A stretch of 64,000 bases of DNA from an uncultured Algimonas sp. (GTDB lineage: Bacteria; Pseudomonadota; Alphaproteobacteria; Caulobacterales; Maricaulaceae). The stretch's first letter is position 1, and the number at the start of each line of letters is the position of its first letter. The stretch covers positions 372,001 through 436,000 of the forward strand of contig NZ_CANMJB010000001.1 of NCBI RefSeq assembly GCF_947498175.1, written 5' to 3'. Below the pieces are notes generated by a model. That model did no database searches and had not been told where the DNA came from. It worked only from the letters and a program-made list of their open reading frames with translations. A program made the position numbers and the translations under genes. Positions 44,217-53,790 of this stretch are shown here, piece by piece.

Positions 44217-44684
44217 CTAACTGCCGAAAAACGGATGCACGACGATGTCGCCCGGCTTGATGCCGAGTTCGAGCGCCCGCCCGCCTTTCAATTCCACCAC
44301 GCTGGCCACCACGGCTTCCGAACTGGCCGAGCGCAATTTGTAGGGTTGCGCCATGTGCTCGATCTTCAGGATCTTGCCGTTGGAGCGCACGAACAGGATG
44401 TCGAGCGGGATTGCCGTATTCTTCATCCAGATGGTGGATATCTTGGGTTCGTCGAACTCGAAGATCATGCCTTCATCGTCGCCCATCGCGTCGCGCCACA
44501 TCATGCCGCGCGCTTGCTGGTCCAGCGTTTTGGCTTCTTCGACCATGAAGACGTGTTCCCCGTTCTCCGACTGGATCGTCAGCGGAACCGGATCGCCGAA
44601 TTCAACCATGTCGTCCTGCGCGGTCTGCGCAAGCGCAGGTGCGGCGGCAAGGGCGAAGATAGCGGTCAGGAACAGGCGTTTCAT
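44217..44684 (-). CDS. DUF192 family exported protein
   Basis: 155 residues. Signal peptide MKRLFLTAIFALAAAPALA. DUF192 core: MVEEAKTLDQQARGMMWRDAMGDDEGMIFEFDEPKISTIWMKNTAIPLDILFVRSNGKI... (R-G-MMWR, FWMKNT-like WMKNTAIPLD, and ELKGGRALELGI). Function unknown; widespread, often periplasmic. Sits between tRNA-Pro and tRNA-Glu. Confidence 0.9.
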   Translation of the reverse strand: MKRLFLTAIFALAAAPALAQTAQDDMVEFGDPVPLTIQSENGEHVFMVEEAKTLDQQARGMMWRDAMGDDEGMIFEFDEPKISTIWMKNTAIPLDILFVRSNGKILKIEHMAQPYKLRSASSEAVVASVVELKGGRALELGIKPGDIVVHPFFGS

Positions 44685-44753
44685 GGCGCAAGCCTGTAGC
44701 CAAGCGGGAGCGGCCTGTCAGGTCGAAATCGCATCAGGGGAAGGAAAAGCAAC

Positions 44754-44828
44754 TGGCAGTCCCTAGGGGAATCGAACCCCTCTTTCCAGGTTGAAAACCT
44801 GGCGTCCTAACCGATAGACGAAGGGACC
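44754..44828 (-). tRNA. tRNA-Glu (anticodon UUC)
   Basis: 75 bases with encoded CCA. Anticodon stem CCAGG/CCTGG, loop TTTTCAA with anticodon TTC, T-arm AGGGG-TTCGATT-CCCCT. Acceptor GGTCCCT/AGGGACT begins with a G-U pair. Confidence 0.96.
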
Positions 44829-44922
44829 ACGCAGTTGCGAGCCGCCATATATGAAAGTGGGTCGGGGCTTTCAAGCGGAAAAAGTCGCCGCGCGCCCGAC
44901 TATTTGCAGCGCGATTGCCGGA

Positions 44923-46680
44923 TCAATCCGCCCACGCCATGTCCGTCAGATGGAAATCGGCGCGGGTCTGGCCCTTGTAGCGATTGCTCTTGACCTGCCC
45001 GAGCAAGTGCACCCGTCGCTCCCCAGCTTCGAGCAAAGCCAGTCCCAGATCGGTTTCGTCGCCCCGAAACAGGATACCCGATAGGCGGTCGCCGCCGCGC
45101 CCTTCGGCCGTGAACCGGACATGGCCGCCATTCAGGCGATTCGCATAGACGATCTTTACACCGGACACGGCGAACGCCGGGCGTGGGTTCATCGGACCAT
45201 AGGGTCCGGCCGCTTCGATCTTGCCGAGCAGATCCGGCGTCACGCCGCCGGCCGACAGCGCCATATCGGCCTTCGCGACCGGTGCGGCGCGAGCCGTCGC
45301 GACATCCGGGGACAAGCGGTCCTCGATCCAGTCGGTGAATCGCGGCAAGGCTTCCCGCCCGATCGTCAGACCGCCCGCCATGGCGTGACCGCCGCCGGAT
45401 GACAGCAATCCCGATTTCTTCGCTTCGACCAGAGCGGACCCCAGATCGACGCCGCGAATGGACCGGCCGGATCCCTTCCCCGTGCCGTCATCGTCGATGC
45501 CGATGACGATGGCGGGCTTTTCGAACCTGTCCTTGAGGCGTCCCGCGACGATGCCGATCACGCCGGGATGCCACCCTTCCATCGACGCCACGATGACGGC
45601 ACGGTTGGCCTGGCGTTCGGCCTGTTCGATGGCGCCACGCAGCATGTCGTCCTGCATGGCGCGGCGATCCCGATTCAGACGGTCTAGCTCGTAGGCGTGG
45701 GCCGTGGCGATCGCCTGATTATCCGTCGAGAGCAGCTCCGCGCCCATTTCGGACCGGCCGATCCGGCCACCGGCATTGATCCGTGGTCCCAGAACGAACC
45801 CGAGATGGTAGGTCGTATAGGGCGGCGCCGTATTGGCGATGGCCGACAAGGCATTCAGCCCTGCGATCCCCTGCCGGTCCATGACCTGCAATCCCCGTTT
45901 GACCAGCAGCCGGTTGAGCCCGGTCATGGGCACCACGTCGCACACCGTGCCAAGGCCGGCCAGGCCGAGCAGTTCGCGGATGTCCAAGCGCGGATCGAGT
46001 CCGCGACGCTTCGCTTCGCGGTTCAGGGCAACCACCAGCATGAAGGTGACGCCGGCCGCCGCCAGATGGCCGAGCCCGCTTGCGTCGTCGGGCCGGTTCG
46101 GATTGACGATCGCGGCCGCCGGCGGCAATCCGTCCATGAGGTGATGATCCACGACCACGACGGGCAGGTCGAGGTCGGCCGCCCCTGCCAGGGCCTCGTG
46201 CGCCGCCGCGCCACAGTCCAAGGTCACGACGAGATCCGTGCCGTCCGCCTTGAGCGTTTCGAACGCCTTGACCGACGGGCCGTAACCGTCGCGGACCCGG
46301 TCGGGCACATGCAGGCCGAACGTGTAATCCAGCCCCCGCCCCCATCGCATCATCTGGGCCGCCGACGTGCCCCCATCGACGTCATAGTCCGAAAACAGGG
46401 TGATCTTCCGGCCAGCCTGCAGAGCATCGAGGATCAACGAAGCGGCCTTGTCCATATCCGTCAGAACGGACGGATCGGGCAGATCGGCCTTGAGCGTCGG
46501 ATTCAGATAACGCTGCGCCGCCTCGCCAGCCACGCCGCGACCGGCCAGAAGCGCGGACACGACACGGTCGCACCCCGACACCTGTTGGAAGGCCTCGATG
46601 GCGGCGTCGTCGGTGCGCGTCTCCCACCGTCGGCCGAGAATGGACCGCTCGACCCCCAGCAAGGGGCGCGGCTCGTTCAT
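44923..46680 (-). CDS. recJ: Single-stranded-DNA-specific 5'-3' exonuclease RecJ
   Basis: 585 residues. DHH phosphoesterase: LFSDYDVDGGTSAAQMMRW, LVVTLDCGAAAHEAL, VVVVDHHLMDGLPPA (DHH), FVLGPRINAGGRIG, and the C-terminal DHHA1 domain with SSGGGHAMAGGLTI. Acts in recombination and mismatch/base-excision repair. Start overlaps the glpX stop by 4 nt. Confidence 0.95.
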   Translation of the reverse strand: MNEPRPLLGVERSILGRRWETRTDDAAIEAFQQVSGCDRVVSALLAGRGVAGEAAQRYLNPTLKADLPDPSVLTDMDKAASLILDALQAGRKITLFSDYDVDGGTSAAQMMRWGRGLDYTFGLHVPDRVRDGYGPSVKAFETLKADGTDLVVTLDCGAAAHEALAGAADLDLPVVVVDHHLMDGLPPAAAIVNPNRPDDASGLGHLAAAGVTFMLVVALNREAKRRGLDPRLDIRELLGLAGLGTVCDVVPMTGLNRLLVKRGLQVMDRQGIAGLNALSAIANTAPPYTTYHLGFVLGPRINAGGRIGRSEMGAELLSTDNQAIATAHAYELDRLNRDRRAMQDDMLRGAIEQAERQANRAVIVASMEGWHPGVIGIVAGRLKDRFEKPAIVIGIDDDGTGKGSGRSIRGVDLGSALVEAKKSGLLSSGGGHAMAGGLTIGREALPRFTDWIEDRLSPDVATARAAPVAKADMALSAGGVTPDLLGKIEAAGPYGPMNPRPAFAVSGVKIVYANRLNGGHVRFTAEGRGGDRLSGILFRGDETDLGLALLEAGERRVHLLGQVKSNRYKGQTRADFHLTDMAWAD

Positions 46681-47648
46681 CCTGTCTCGCCGGGACCGTA
46701 GGGCCGGGACGAGCGGAGCCTCTGCACCGCATTGTCGACGGAATTCATGACGAGCGTGTGCGTTTCGGCACGGCCGTTCCGGATCTTCACCCCATCGAGC
46801 AAGGATCCCTGCGTGACGCCTGTCGCGGAAAAGATGGTCGGACCTGCCGCCAATCCTTCCAGATCGTAGACCGTGTCCAGATCGTCGATGCCGACGCGGC
46901 GCGCCCGCGCGACTTCGTCGTCATTGCGGAAATGCAGGCGGCCCTGCATCTGGCCGCCGATGCAACGCAGGGCGGCCGCGGCGAGAACGCCTTCCGGCGC
47001 GCCGCCTTGGCCGATATACATGTCCGTCTGGGTGTCCGGGTCCGTCGTGCTGATGACGCCCTGCACGTCGCCGTCCGTGATGAGGCGGACACGCGCATCG
47101 ATGTCGCGCAAGCTATCGACGATGTCGGTGTGGCGGGACCGGTCGAGCACGCAGACCGTCACGTCGCTCGGCCGGACGCCCTTGACCTTGGCCAGACGCT
47201 TCACATTGTCTGCCGCGCTGTCGTTGATGTCGATCGTGCCGTCCGGATAGCCTCGGCCGATGGCGATCTTGTCCATATAGACGTCGGGCGCGAACAGCAG
47301 CCCGCCCTTGGGCGCGAACGCCATGACGGCCAGCGCATTGGCCATGGCCTTGGCCGTCAGCGTCGTGCCTTCCAGCGGATCCAGAGCGATGTCGATTTCC
47401 GGCCCTTGGCCGGTGCCGACTTCCTCGCCGATATAGAGCATCGGGGCTTCGTCGCGTTCCCCTTCCCCGATCACGATGCGGCCGCGGATCGCCATGGCGT
47501 TCAGGCCTTGGCGCATGGCATCGACCGCCTTCTGATCGGCGGCCTTTTCACGGCCGCGGCCCACCATCTCGGACGCGGCGATGGCCGCCTGTTCCGTCAC
47601 CAGTGCGGCCTGCACGGCCAGGGCTGCATTGAATTCCATAATCTTCAC
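46677..47648 (-). CDS. glpX: Class II fructose-1,6-bisphosphatase
   Basis: 323 residues. GlpX signatures: QAAIAASEMVGRGREKAADQKAVDAMR, IVIGEGERDEAPMLYIGEEVG, and the metal motif DPLEGTTLTA. Uses metals to dephosphorylate fructose-1,6-bisphosphate in gluconeogenesis. Coupled to recJ, as in many alphaproteobacteria. In several relatives a homoserine dehydrogenase gene lies between the aminotransferase and glpX; here the gap is only 46 bp and none is present. Confidence 0.93.
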   Translation of the reverse strand: MKIMEFNAALAVQAALVTEQAAIAASEMVGRGREKAADQKAVDAMRQGLNAMAIRGRIVIGEGERDEAPMLYIGEEVGTGQGPEIDIALDPLEGTTLTAKAMANALAVMAFAPKGGLLFAPDVYMDKIAIGRGYPDGTIDINDSAADNVKRLAKVKGVRPSDVTVCVLDRSRHTDIVDSLRDIDARVRLITDGDVQGVISTTDPDTQTDMYIGQGGAPEGVLAAAALRCIGGQMQGRLHFRNDDEVARARRVGIDDLDTVYDLEGLAAGPTIFSATGVTQGSLLDGVKIRNGRAETHTLVMNSVDNAVQRLRSSRPYGPGETG

Positions 47649-47694
47649 CGTTCTTCGTATCGTTCCAAGGGATGCCGCGCGGGCGGCAGGTCAT

Positions 47695-48939
47695 TCATGA
47701 TGCGGGCATATTATCCATGGTGCGCAGGGCACCGGCATCGCCTTGCAACATGTGCCTGATGTTGCGCGCGGCCTGCCGGATGCGTTGTTCGTTCTCGACA
47801 AGGGCGATCCGGACATAGCCTTCCCCGTTTTCACCGAAACCGACGCCGGGCGATACCGCCACGGACGCGTCCTGCATCAGTAGTTTCGAGAACGCCAGCG
47901 ACCCCATGGATCGGTAGGCGGGCGGCAGTGGCGCCCAGGCGAACATGGACGCGTCCGGAGCCGGGATCGTCCAGCCCGACCGCCCGAAGCTTTCCACCAG
48001 CACGTCCCGGCGCGCCTTGTAGGTCGCCCGGGCCTGTTCGACCGGATCCTCCGGCCCGTCCAGCGCCGCACAGGCGGCCACCTGTATCGGCGTGAAAGAC
48101 CCGTAGTCGAGATAGGACTTCACCCGGGTCAGCGCGGCGATGAGCCTTTCGCTGCCAACGGCGAAACCCATGCGCCATCCGGCCATGGAATAGGTTTTGG
48201 ACAAGGAGATCGTCTCGACGGCCAGAATGTCGTGTGCCCCGGGCACTTCGAAAACGGACCGCGGCGGGTCGGCAAAGTAGATTTCCGAATAAGCCAAGTC
48301 CGACAAGACGATGATATCGTTGGCTTTCGCGATCGCGACGATTTCCTCGTAGAAGGACAGGTCGCAGGTCATGCCGGTCGGGTTGGACGGGAAGCAGACG
48401 ACGATCGCGAGGGGCGGCGTGTCGGCTTCGGCCAATGCCGCTTTCACGCCGGCCAGATAGTCTTCGGCCGTTATGGCGGGGATGGCCTTGATCTCGGCAC
48501 CCGCGATGATGAAGCCGTAGGCGTGAAGCGGGTAGGATGGATCGGGGGCATAGATGATGTCTCCCGGTGCCGTGATCGCCTGTGCCAGATTGGCGAAGCC
48601 CTCCTTGGATCCCATCGTGGCGATGATCTGCGTCTCCGGGTCGAAACTCACCCCGAACCGGCGTTCGTAATAGCGGCCGCAGGCCTGTCTCAGGCCCTTG
48701 ATGCCGCGCGATGCGGAATAGCCCGTGACCTTGGGCTTGCGCACCGTCTCGACCAGCTTGTCGATGACATGGCCGGGCGTCGGCAGATCGGGATTGCCGA
48801 AGCCGAAATCGATGATGTCCTGCCCCGCGGCGCGCAGTTCGGCCTTCAGCTTGTTGACTTCGGCGAAGACGTAAGGGGGAAGGCGCTGGATGCGATGAAA
48901 TTCGTCCCGAAACACCTTGTCGGGGTTGGGCCAGTTCAT
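47695..48939 (-). CDS. Class I/II PLP aminotransferase (AlaC / LL-DAP aminotransferase type)
   Basis: 414 residues from ATG 48939. IDFGFGNPDLPTPGHVIDKL, YSASRGIKGLRQA, PSYPLHAYGF, CFPSNPTGMTCDL, SDLAYSEIYF and the PLP lysine in SLSKTYSMAGWRMGFAVG. Alphaproteobacterial homologs with this start are annotated as alanine or LL-diaminopimelate aminotransferases; the substrate cannot be settled from sequence. Starts 4 nt inside the upstream small lipoprotein gene. Confidence 0.88.
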   Translation of the reverse strand: MNWPNPDKVFRDEFHRIQRLPPYVFAEVNKLKAELRAAGQDIIDFGFGNPDLPTPGHVIDKLVETVRKPKVTGYSASRGIKGLRQACGRYYERRFGVSFDPETQIIATMGSKEGFANLAQAITAPGDIIYAPDPSYPLHAYGFIIAGAEIKAIPAITAEDYLAGVKAALAEADTPPLAIVVCFPSNPTGMTCDLSFYEEIVAIAKANDIIVLSDLAYSEIYFADPPRSVFEVPGAHDILAVETISLSKTYSMAGWRMGFAVGSERLIAALTRVKSYLDYGSFTPIQVAACAALDGPEDPVEQARATYKARRDVLVESFGRSGWTIPAPDASMFAWAPLPPAYRSMGSLAFSKLLMQDASVAVSPGVGFGENGEGYVRIALVENEQRIRQAARNIRHMLQGDAGALRTMDNMPAS

Positions 48940-49277
48940 TGAGGGTCGTCCGCCTTGTAGGCGCTGGCCGCCGCCTTGGCGCTTTGGAAGCGCCGGTCGA
49001 ATTCGGCCGGGTCCAGCGGCGGAACGCTTTCGGGCGCGTCGTCGAGATCGTAGAGTTCCAGCATGCGGCGCGCCGTGACGTCCCAATCCTGCGCCGTCCT
49101 GACGTCCGTGGGAATGGCCTGCGTTTCGTCGACCCGGGGGAAACTGCGCTCCAACTGCGCGATGTCCTGCTCGAAGTCGGATTCGCCCATGAACTCGACG
49201 TCCGGCAGATCGACGGACGCGCAGGCGCCGAGCGGCGAAAGAAAGGCTGCTATCGCGAAGGCGTACCGGAGTCTCAT
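48936..49277 (-). CDS. Small lipoprotein of unknown function
   Basis: 113 residues from ATG 49277 (MRLRYAFAIAAFLSPLGAC), with lipobox LGAC; an ATG six codons upstream is also possible. Mature part is short, acidic and rich in Asp/Glu/Ala, ending SAKAAASAYKADDPQ. I do not recognise it. Overlaps the aminotransferase start by 4 nt, so the two are co-translated. Confidence 0.7.
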   Translation of the reverse strand: MRLRYAFAIAAFLSPLGACASVDLPDVEFMGESDFEQDIAQLERSFPRVDETQAIPTDVRTAQDWDVTARRMLELYDLDDAPESVPPLDPAEFDRRFQSAKAAASAYKADDPQ

Positions 49278-49330
49278 GGCGGCCGAGTAGCGCATAATGC
49301 CGGGCCAGCCTACCCCGCCCTTGGCTTAAA

Positions 49331-50365
49331 CTATGGAAACAGGGGCGCAGCGCCCAGTCCCAGCGTTTCGTCCCATCCCTGGACCAGATTGTAGTTCTGG
49401 ACCGCCTGGCCGCTCGAGCCCTTGGTGAGGTTGTCGATGACGCAGATCAGGATCGCCCGGCCGGGTGCACGGTCTTCGAACACACCGATCCGGGCCTGGT
49501 TCGAGCCGCGCACATGCCGTGTTTGCGGCACCTCGCCTTCCGTCAGGACATGAATGAAAGGGGCTGATTCGTAACGTTTTTCATAAAGCTTGCGCAGTGC
49601 GGACACAGACATGCCCTCGGCCAGTTCCATGTAACAGGTCGCGATCATGCCGCGGTTCATCGGCAACAGATGCGGCGTGAAGCTGAGAGGCGAGGCGTGA
49701 CCGGACCGGCGCAGTTCCTGCTCCATTTCGGGCGCATGGCGGTGGTTACCCACGCCGTAGGCCTGCGCGCCGTCGGACAGTTCGGAAAAGTGCAGACCTA
49801 GGGTCGCCTTGCGGCCCGCCCCGGTCACCCCTGTCTTTGCATCGACGATGATCGTCCGGTCGAGGAAAGCCCCGGCCTGGACGCCGGGCAGCAAGGCCAG
49901 AAGCGTGCATGTCGGAAAACAGCCGGGACAGGCGATCAGCCGCGCGCCCGGCAATCTGTCCCGGGCAAATTCCGTCAGTCCGTAGACCCGGTCCGATAGA
50001 AGGTCGGGTTGCGTGTGCGGCGACCCGTAGACGGTCTCGAACAGCGCGGGGTCGTCCAGTCGGAAGTCCGCGGACACGTCGATGACCGTCTCCACCTGTT
50101 CCAGCGCCCGCGCGATGGCGGCTTGACCTGTGGAGTGCGGCAGGCAGGAAAAGACCACATCGACTTCCGACAGGTCGATGGCGTCCAGAGTCTGCGTCTC
50201 AGGCAGATCATGGCCGACGAAATTGTCGAAGACGCGGCTGTAGGGCTCGCCCGCACGTCGGTTGGCGGACAGAGCCTTGATGCGGATGTTCGGATGGGAC
50301 TGGAGCAAGCGCACCGCTTCGGCGCCGGTATAGCCGCTTGCTCCGAAAATGGCGGCGTTCTTCAT
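49331..50365 (-). CDS. argC: N-acetyl-gamma-glutamyl-phosphate reductase
   Basis: 344 residues from ATG 50365, supported by GGAGG seven bases upstream. AAIFGASGYTGAEAVRLLQSHP (NADP fold), FSCLPHST, active Cys in IACPGCFPTCTLLALLP, DAKTGVTGAGRKATLGLHFSE. Third enzyme of arginine biosynthesis. Lies beyond the rpsI terminator, a placement common in alphaproteobacteria. Confidence 0.94.
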   Translation of the reverse strand: MKNAAIFGASGYTGAEAVRLLQSHPNIRIKALSANRRAGEPYSRVFDNFVGHDLPETQTLDAIDLSEVDVVFSCLPHSTGQAAIARALEQVETVIDVSADFRLDDPALFETVYGSPHTQPDLLSDRVYGLTEFARDRLPGARLIACPGCFPTCTLLALLPGVQAGAFLDRTIIVDAKTGVTGAGRKATLGLHFSELSDGAQAYGVGNHRHAPEMEQELRRSGHASPLSFTPHLLPMNRGMIATCYMELAEGMSVSALRKLYEKRYESAPFIHVLTEGEVPQTRHVRGSNQARIGVFEDRAPGRAILICVIDNLTKGSSGQAVQNYNLVQGWDETLGLGAAPLFP

Positions 50366-50376
50366 GCGAGCCTCCA

Positions 50377-50412
50377 AACAAAAAGGCGCTCCGGATGATC
50401 CCGAAGCGCCTT
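50377..50412 (-). terminator. Rho-independent terminator after rpsI
   Basis: On the minus strand AAGGCGCTTCGG, loop GATCAT, CCGGAGCGCCTT, followed by a T-rich TTTTGTTT. A strong GC stem with T-tract that ends the rplM-rpsI message before argC. Confidence 0.88.
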
Positions 50413-50437
50413 GAAGAGCCGTAAATGGCCGTCTTGT

Positions 50438-50941
50438 CTAGCGTTTCGAGAACTGGAAGCTCTTGCGCGCTTTCGCCCGGCCATACTTCTTGCGCTCGAC
50501 GACGCGCGAATCGCGCGTGATGAACCCGGCCGCCTTGAGCGGACGACGCAAAGCAGGCTCGTAATAGGTCAGCGCCTTGGTGATACCGTGGCGCACGGCC
50601 CCGGCTTGGCCGGACAGACCGCCACCCTTGACAGTGGCCGTCACGTCGTAGCTATCCACGCGGTCGGCGACCTGGAAGGCCTGAGCGATGATGAGGCGCA
50701 GCACGGGCCGCGCGAAATAGGTTTCCTGATCGCGACCGTTGATCATGATTTTGCCGGAGCCCGGCTTGATCCAGACGCGGGCGATGGAGTTCTTGCGTTT
50801 GCCGGTTGCATAAGAGCGGCCGTGCTCGTCGATCTTGGGATCGGGAAGCGGAATGTCCTGGGCCGCTTCGGCGCCCTGGTCTTCCATGGCGGCCTTGAGG
50901 TCTTCGAGGCTCGTGGCAACGACAGTGTCCTGGTCGGTCAT
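50438..50941 (-). CDS. rpsI: 30S ribosomal protein S9
   Basis: 167 residues from ATG 50941. C-terminal core [69 protein letters not shown] with the conserved basic tail ending SKR that reaches the P-site tRNA. The ~40-residue acidic N-terminal extension is usual in alphaproteobacteria. Four bases after rplM. Confidence 0.97.
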   Translation of the reverse strand: MTDQDTVVATSLEDLKAAMEDQGAEAAQDIPLPDPKIDEHGRSYATGKRKNSIARVWIKPGSGKIMINGRDQETYFARPVLRLIIAQAFQVADRVDSYDVTATVKGGGLSGQAGAVRHGITKALTYYEPALRRPLKAAGFITRDSRVVERKKYGRAKARKSFQFSKR

Positions 50942-50945
50942 TGTC

Positions 50946-51416
50946 TTAGGCTCCCTTGACGTTTTTGCGGTTGGCGGACTTCCAGTCCACCGTGACGGGG
51001 TTTTGCGGTCCGTGCGGATGCTCCGCTCCGGCATAGACGCGCAAGTTGGAGAGTTGCTGGCGCGCGAGGGGCGATTCCTTGGGCAACATGCGCTGCACGG
51101 CCTTGCGCATCACGCGGTCGGGAAAGCGTCCGTCCAGGATCTTGGCCGGGGTGGTTTCCTTCAGCCCGCCCGGGTGACCGGTATGGCGGTAATAGACCTT
51201 GTCCGTGAGCTTGTTGCCCGTGAACTTCACCTTGTCGGCATTGATGATGATGACATTGTCGCCGCAATCGATGTGCGGTGTGTAGTCGGGACGGTGCTTG
51301 CCGCGCAGGCGCAGGGCTACGAAACTGGCGAGACGGCCGACGACGGCGTCTTCGGCGTCCACGACGATCCAGGTCTTTTCGACCTCCGCCGTCTTGAGAA
51401 ATTTAGTCGTCTTCAT
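50946..51416 (-). CDS. rplM: 50S ribosomal protein L13
   Basis: 156 residues from ATG 51416. [56 protein letters not shown], RAVxxMLPK-like [18 protein letters not shown], and [12 protein letters not shown]. First gene of the L13-S9 pair. Confidence 0.97.
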   Translation of the reverse strand: MKTTKFLKTAEVEKTWIVVDAEDAVVGRLASFVALRLRGKHRPDYTPHIDCGDNVIIINADKVKFTGNKLTDKVYYRHTGHPGGLKETTPAKILDGRFPDRVMRKAVQRMLPKESPLARQQLSNLRVYAGAEHPHGPQNPVTVDWKSANRKNVKGA

Positions 51417-51474
51417 GGTGACCTCGGAAATAACGAAAGGCCCGCGCTGTGGCGGACCTTCCGGAAAAAGGATT

Positions 51475-51496
51475 GGGCGCGACCTACAGAGCGCCC
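51475..51496 (-). terminator. Hairpin with T-tract upstream of rplM
   Basis: Minus strand GGGCGC, 10-nt loop, GCGCCC, then AATCCTTTTT. It could end ctaA transcription or act in the rplM leader; L13 operons are autoregulated in other bacteria. The T-tract starts four bases after the stem, so it is a moderate terminator. Confidence 0.5.
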
Positions 51497-51565
51497 ACCG
51501 ACCCGTCAAGACTCGCATGCATGATTCAGGCTTTAAATGTCCATAGCTTTCAATGCATTACAGAA

Positions 51566-51583
51566 ACGGTATTTCAATACCGT
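51566..51583 (-). terminator. Palindrome overlapping the ctaA stop codon
   Basis: ACGGTATT, TC, AATACCGT: a perfect 8-bp inverted repeat that contains the ctaA stop (51574-51576). AT-rich stem, only a short T stretch after it on the minus strand. May protect or end the ctaA transcript. Confidence 0.35.
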
Positions 51584-52602
51584 AACTCTTTGCGACGATA
51601 GAGCATCCAGACCGAAGCGATGAAGACGAGGATCGAACTGAACTGGTGCAACAGCGACAGGTTCAGCGGGGCGACAGCCAGCAAGGTCCAGATGCCGAGC
51701 GCGACCTGCCAGATCAACAGGGCGCCGAGCACGATGACCGGAAGCTGCATGGACGGTTTTCGCAGAAGCCGGAATGCCAGGACCGCGAACACGCCCAGTA
51801 GCAGATAGGCAAGCATACGGTGATTGAACTGGATCGCCGCGGCGTTTTCGAACAGGTTGCGCCAGACTGGCTGCTGGAACCAGTAGCCGGAGGGTATGAG
51901 CCGTCCGTCCATCAACGGCCAACTATTGAAGGTCTTGCCGCTGCCCGTGCCCGCCACGAAGGCCCCGGCGATGATTTGCAGGAAGACCAGACCGAGAAAG
52001 AGGGGCGCGAGCCAACCGGCCCTTCGGCCGACGACCGGACGCCAGCCGCGACGGCCATCCATGAACAGCCAGATCAGCAATCCCAGAATGACGAAGGCCA
52101 TGCCCAGATGCGTGGCGAGCCTGTACTGGCTGACCGACACCATGCCGTCTTGCAGGCCGGAATAGACCATCCACCATCCGATCGCGCCCTGCAGGCCGAT
52201 CAGCAGCAGGACAGCGAACAGATGCAGCCCCCTGCCCCGCGGCAACCGTTTGGACACGAGCAGGATCAGGAACGGCACCGCGAAAGCCATGCCGATGATG
52301 CGGCCGAGCTGCCGGTGCGCCCATTCCCAGAAATAGATGAAGCGGAACCCATTCAGATCCATGCCGGGATGCTCGGCTTCGAATTCGGGAATCTGCTTGT
52401 AGCGTTCGAATTCGGCGATCCAGGCCTCCTGCGACAGGGGCGGCAGCGCGCCGCTAATCGGCGCCCATTCCGTGATTGACAGGCCCGAATTGGTCAGCCG
52501 CGTCGCCCCGCCGATGACGATCATGGCGACGACGAGCGCGATCATGAAACCCAGCCAAGCCGTCACCCATCCAGGCGTCCGATGATCGAAGGAAACTGAC
52601 AT
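51574..52602 (-). CDS. ctaA: Heme A synthase, COX15/CtaA family
   Basis: 342 residues from ATG 52602; a longer reading would run into tRNA-Pro. Eight predicted membrane helices. Conserved heme-binding His regions: FIYFWEWAHRQLGRIIG, RLATHLGMAF, FNHRMLAYLLL and SLLHQFSSIL, and GGATRLTNSGLSITEW. The COX15 type lacks the Cys pair of Bacillus CtaA. Converts heme O to heme A for cytochrome oxidase in the inner membrane. Confidence 0.93.
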   Translation of the reverse strand: MSVSFDHRTPGWVTAWLGFMIALVVAMIVIGGATRLTNSGLSITEWAPISGALPPLSQEAWIAEFERYKQIPEFEAEHPGMDLNGFRFIYFWEWAHRQLGRIIGMAFAVPFLILLVSKRLPRGRGLHLFAVLLLIGLQGAIGWWMVYSGLQDGMVSVSQYRLATHLGMAFVILGLLIWLFMDGRRGWRPVVGRRAGWLAPLFLGLVFLQIIAGAFVAGTGSGKTFNSWPLMDGRLIPSGYWFQQPVWRNLFENAAAIQFNHRMLAYLLLGVFAVLAFRLLRKPSMQLPVIVLGALLIWQVALGIWTLLAVAPLNLSLLHQFSSILVFIASVWMLYRRKELRY

Positions 52603-52678
52603 GGGCCTCATATAGAGGAAGCGGCGGAAAACGGGCTGCGACAATCGCAGCCGGATCGTCGGAAAAATACGATGCGAG

Positions 52679-52755
52679 TGGTCGGAGTAGCAGGATTCGA
52701 ACCTGCGACCCCACGCCCCCCAGGCGTGTGCGCTACCGGACTGCGCCATACTCCG
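52679..52755 (-). tRNA. tRNA-Pro (anticodon GGG)
   Basis: 77 bases with encoded CCA. Acceptor CGGAGTA/TACTCCG, anticodon stem CACGC/GCGTG, loop CTGGGGG with anticodon GGG, T-arm GCAGG-TTCGAAT-CCTGC. Second proline isoacceptor in the window. Confidence 0.97.
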
Positions 52756-52832
52756 TCCGCTCGTGGAGGCGGCCTATACGCAGAGGCGCACGGACCTGCA
52801 AGAGCGCAAACGCGGGGCGAGCATCACGCCCT

Positions 52833-53360
52833 TCAGCCGGATGTATCGAAGTCCGTCCAGCTATCGCGCAGCGATTTCAGCCGTGACAAGGCGCTCTCCA
52901 GCCCTTCCACGTCCGCATCGGACGGCTCGGACGCCTCAGGCTTTTCGGGAACGGGCGGCTTGGGCTTGACGATTTCGGCAACGATCGGCGGAGCGGCTTG
53001 TACGACCTGGGGGGTCTGACCGGTCTCGATCCGGTCCGGTACGAGCGGCATGTCCGTCAGGTCGCGCTCGCGCGACGCCTGCTCGACGGATCGGCCGAGT
53101 TCGATGATCCGCTCGGATCCGCTTTTGGCGATCAGTTTCTGGACATCCTTGATCGGGTGCTTTTCGTCATGCAGCAAGGTCTTGATGCCGCGCAGGAATT
53201 CGATGTCTTCAGGACGGTAGAAACGCCGTCCGCCGCCCCGCTTGATGGGCGTGATCTGCGAGAATTTGGATTCCCAGAAGCGCAAGACGTGCGGCTGGAG
53301 GCCCAGTTCGTCTCCGGCTTCGCTGATGGTCCTGAAGGCGCGTGTCGTCTTGGCTCGCAT
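52833..53360 (-). CDS. MerR family transcriptional regulator
   Basis: 175 residues. N-terminal winged helix: [67 protein letters not shown]. No metal-binding cysteines. The C-terminal half is Pro/Glu-rich and ends in a helix ([12 protein letters not shown]). It follows ihfA, the standard alphaproteobacterial place for this orthologous group; target unknown. Confidence 0.9.
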   Translation of the reverse strand: MRAKTTRAFRTISEAGDELGLQPHVLRFWESKFSQITPIKRGGGRRFYRPEDIEFLRGIKTLLHDEKHPIKDVQKLIAKSGSERIIELGRSVEQASRERDLTDMPLVPDRIETGQTPQVVQAAPPIVAEIVKPKPPVPEKPEASEPSDADVEGLESALSRLKSLRDSWTDFDTSG

Positions 53361-53390
53361 GGATGGGTTCCTGTTGCGAATCAGACCTTA

Positions 53391-53714
53391 TCACCGTTTG
53401 GGGCTAAGTGCCGAATCGACCCTTTCACGCAAGACCTGGCTGGGTTTGAACACGAGGACGCGCCGCGGCGTGATCGCCACTTCGACGCCCGTTTTCGGGT
53501 TGCGTCCCACCCGTTCGTTCTTGTCTCGAAGCAGGAAGGTGCCGAAGCCGGCCAGCTTGACGTTCTCGCCGTCCAGCAGCGCGCCGGATATGTGACCGAT
53601 CACGGATTCGACCAGGTCGGATGAGTCAGAGCGTGACAGACCGATTTCACTATAGACCGCTTCGGCTAGATCGGCGCGCGTGACGGTTCCCCTGTTGACG
53701 GTTTTGCTACCCAT
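53391..53714 (-). CDS. ihfA: Integration host factor subunit alpha
   Basis: 107 residues from ATG 53714. [51 protein letters not shown] and the DNA-bending arm [32 protein letters not shown] with the intercalating Pro. Bends DNA as a heterodimer with IhfB. Between fabH and merR. Confidence 0.95.
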   Translation of the reverse strand: MGSKTVNRGTVTRADLAEAVYSEIGLSRSDSSDLVESVIGHISGALLDGENVKLAGFGTFLLRDKNERVGRNPKTGVEVAITPRRVLVFKPSQVLRERVDSALSPKR

Positions 53715-53790
53715 GGTGGACCTTAAAGCAAATGGTGACGCGGGATAGCAAGGCGAAAGTTCGATTGATTCGGCGAAAAGGGTTTCACTT

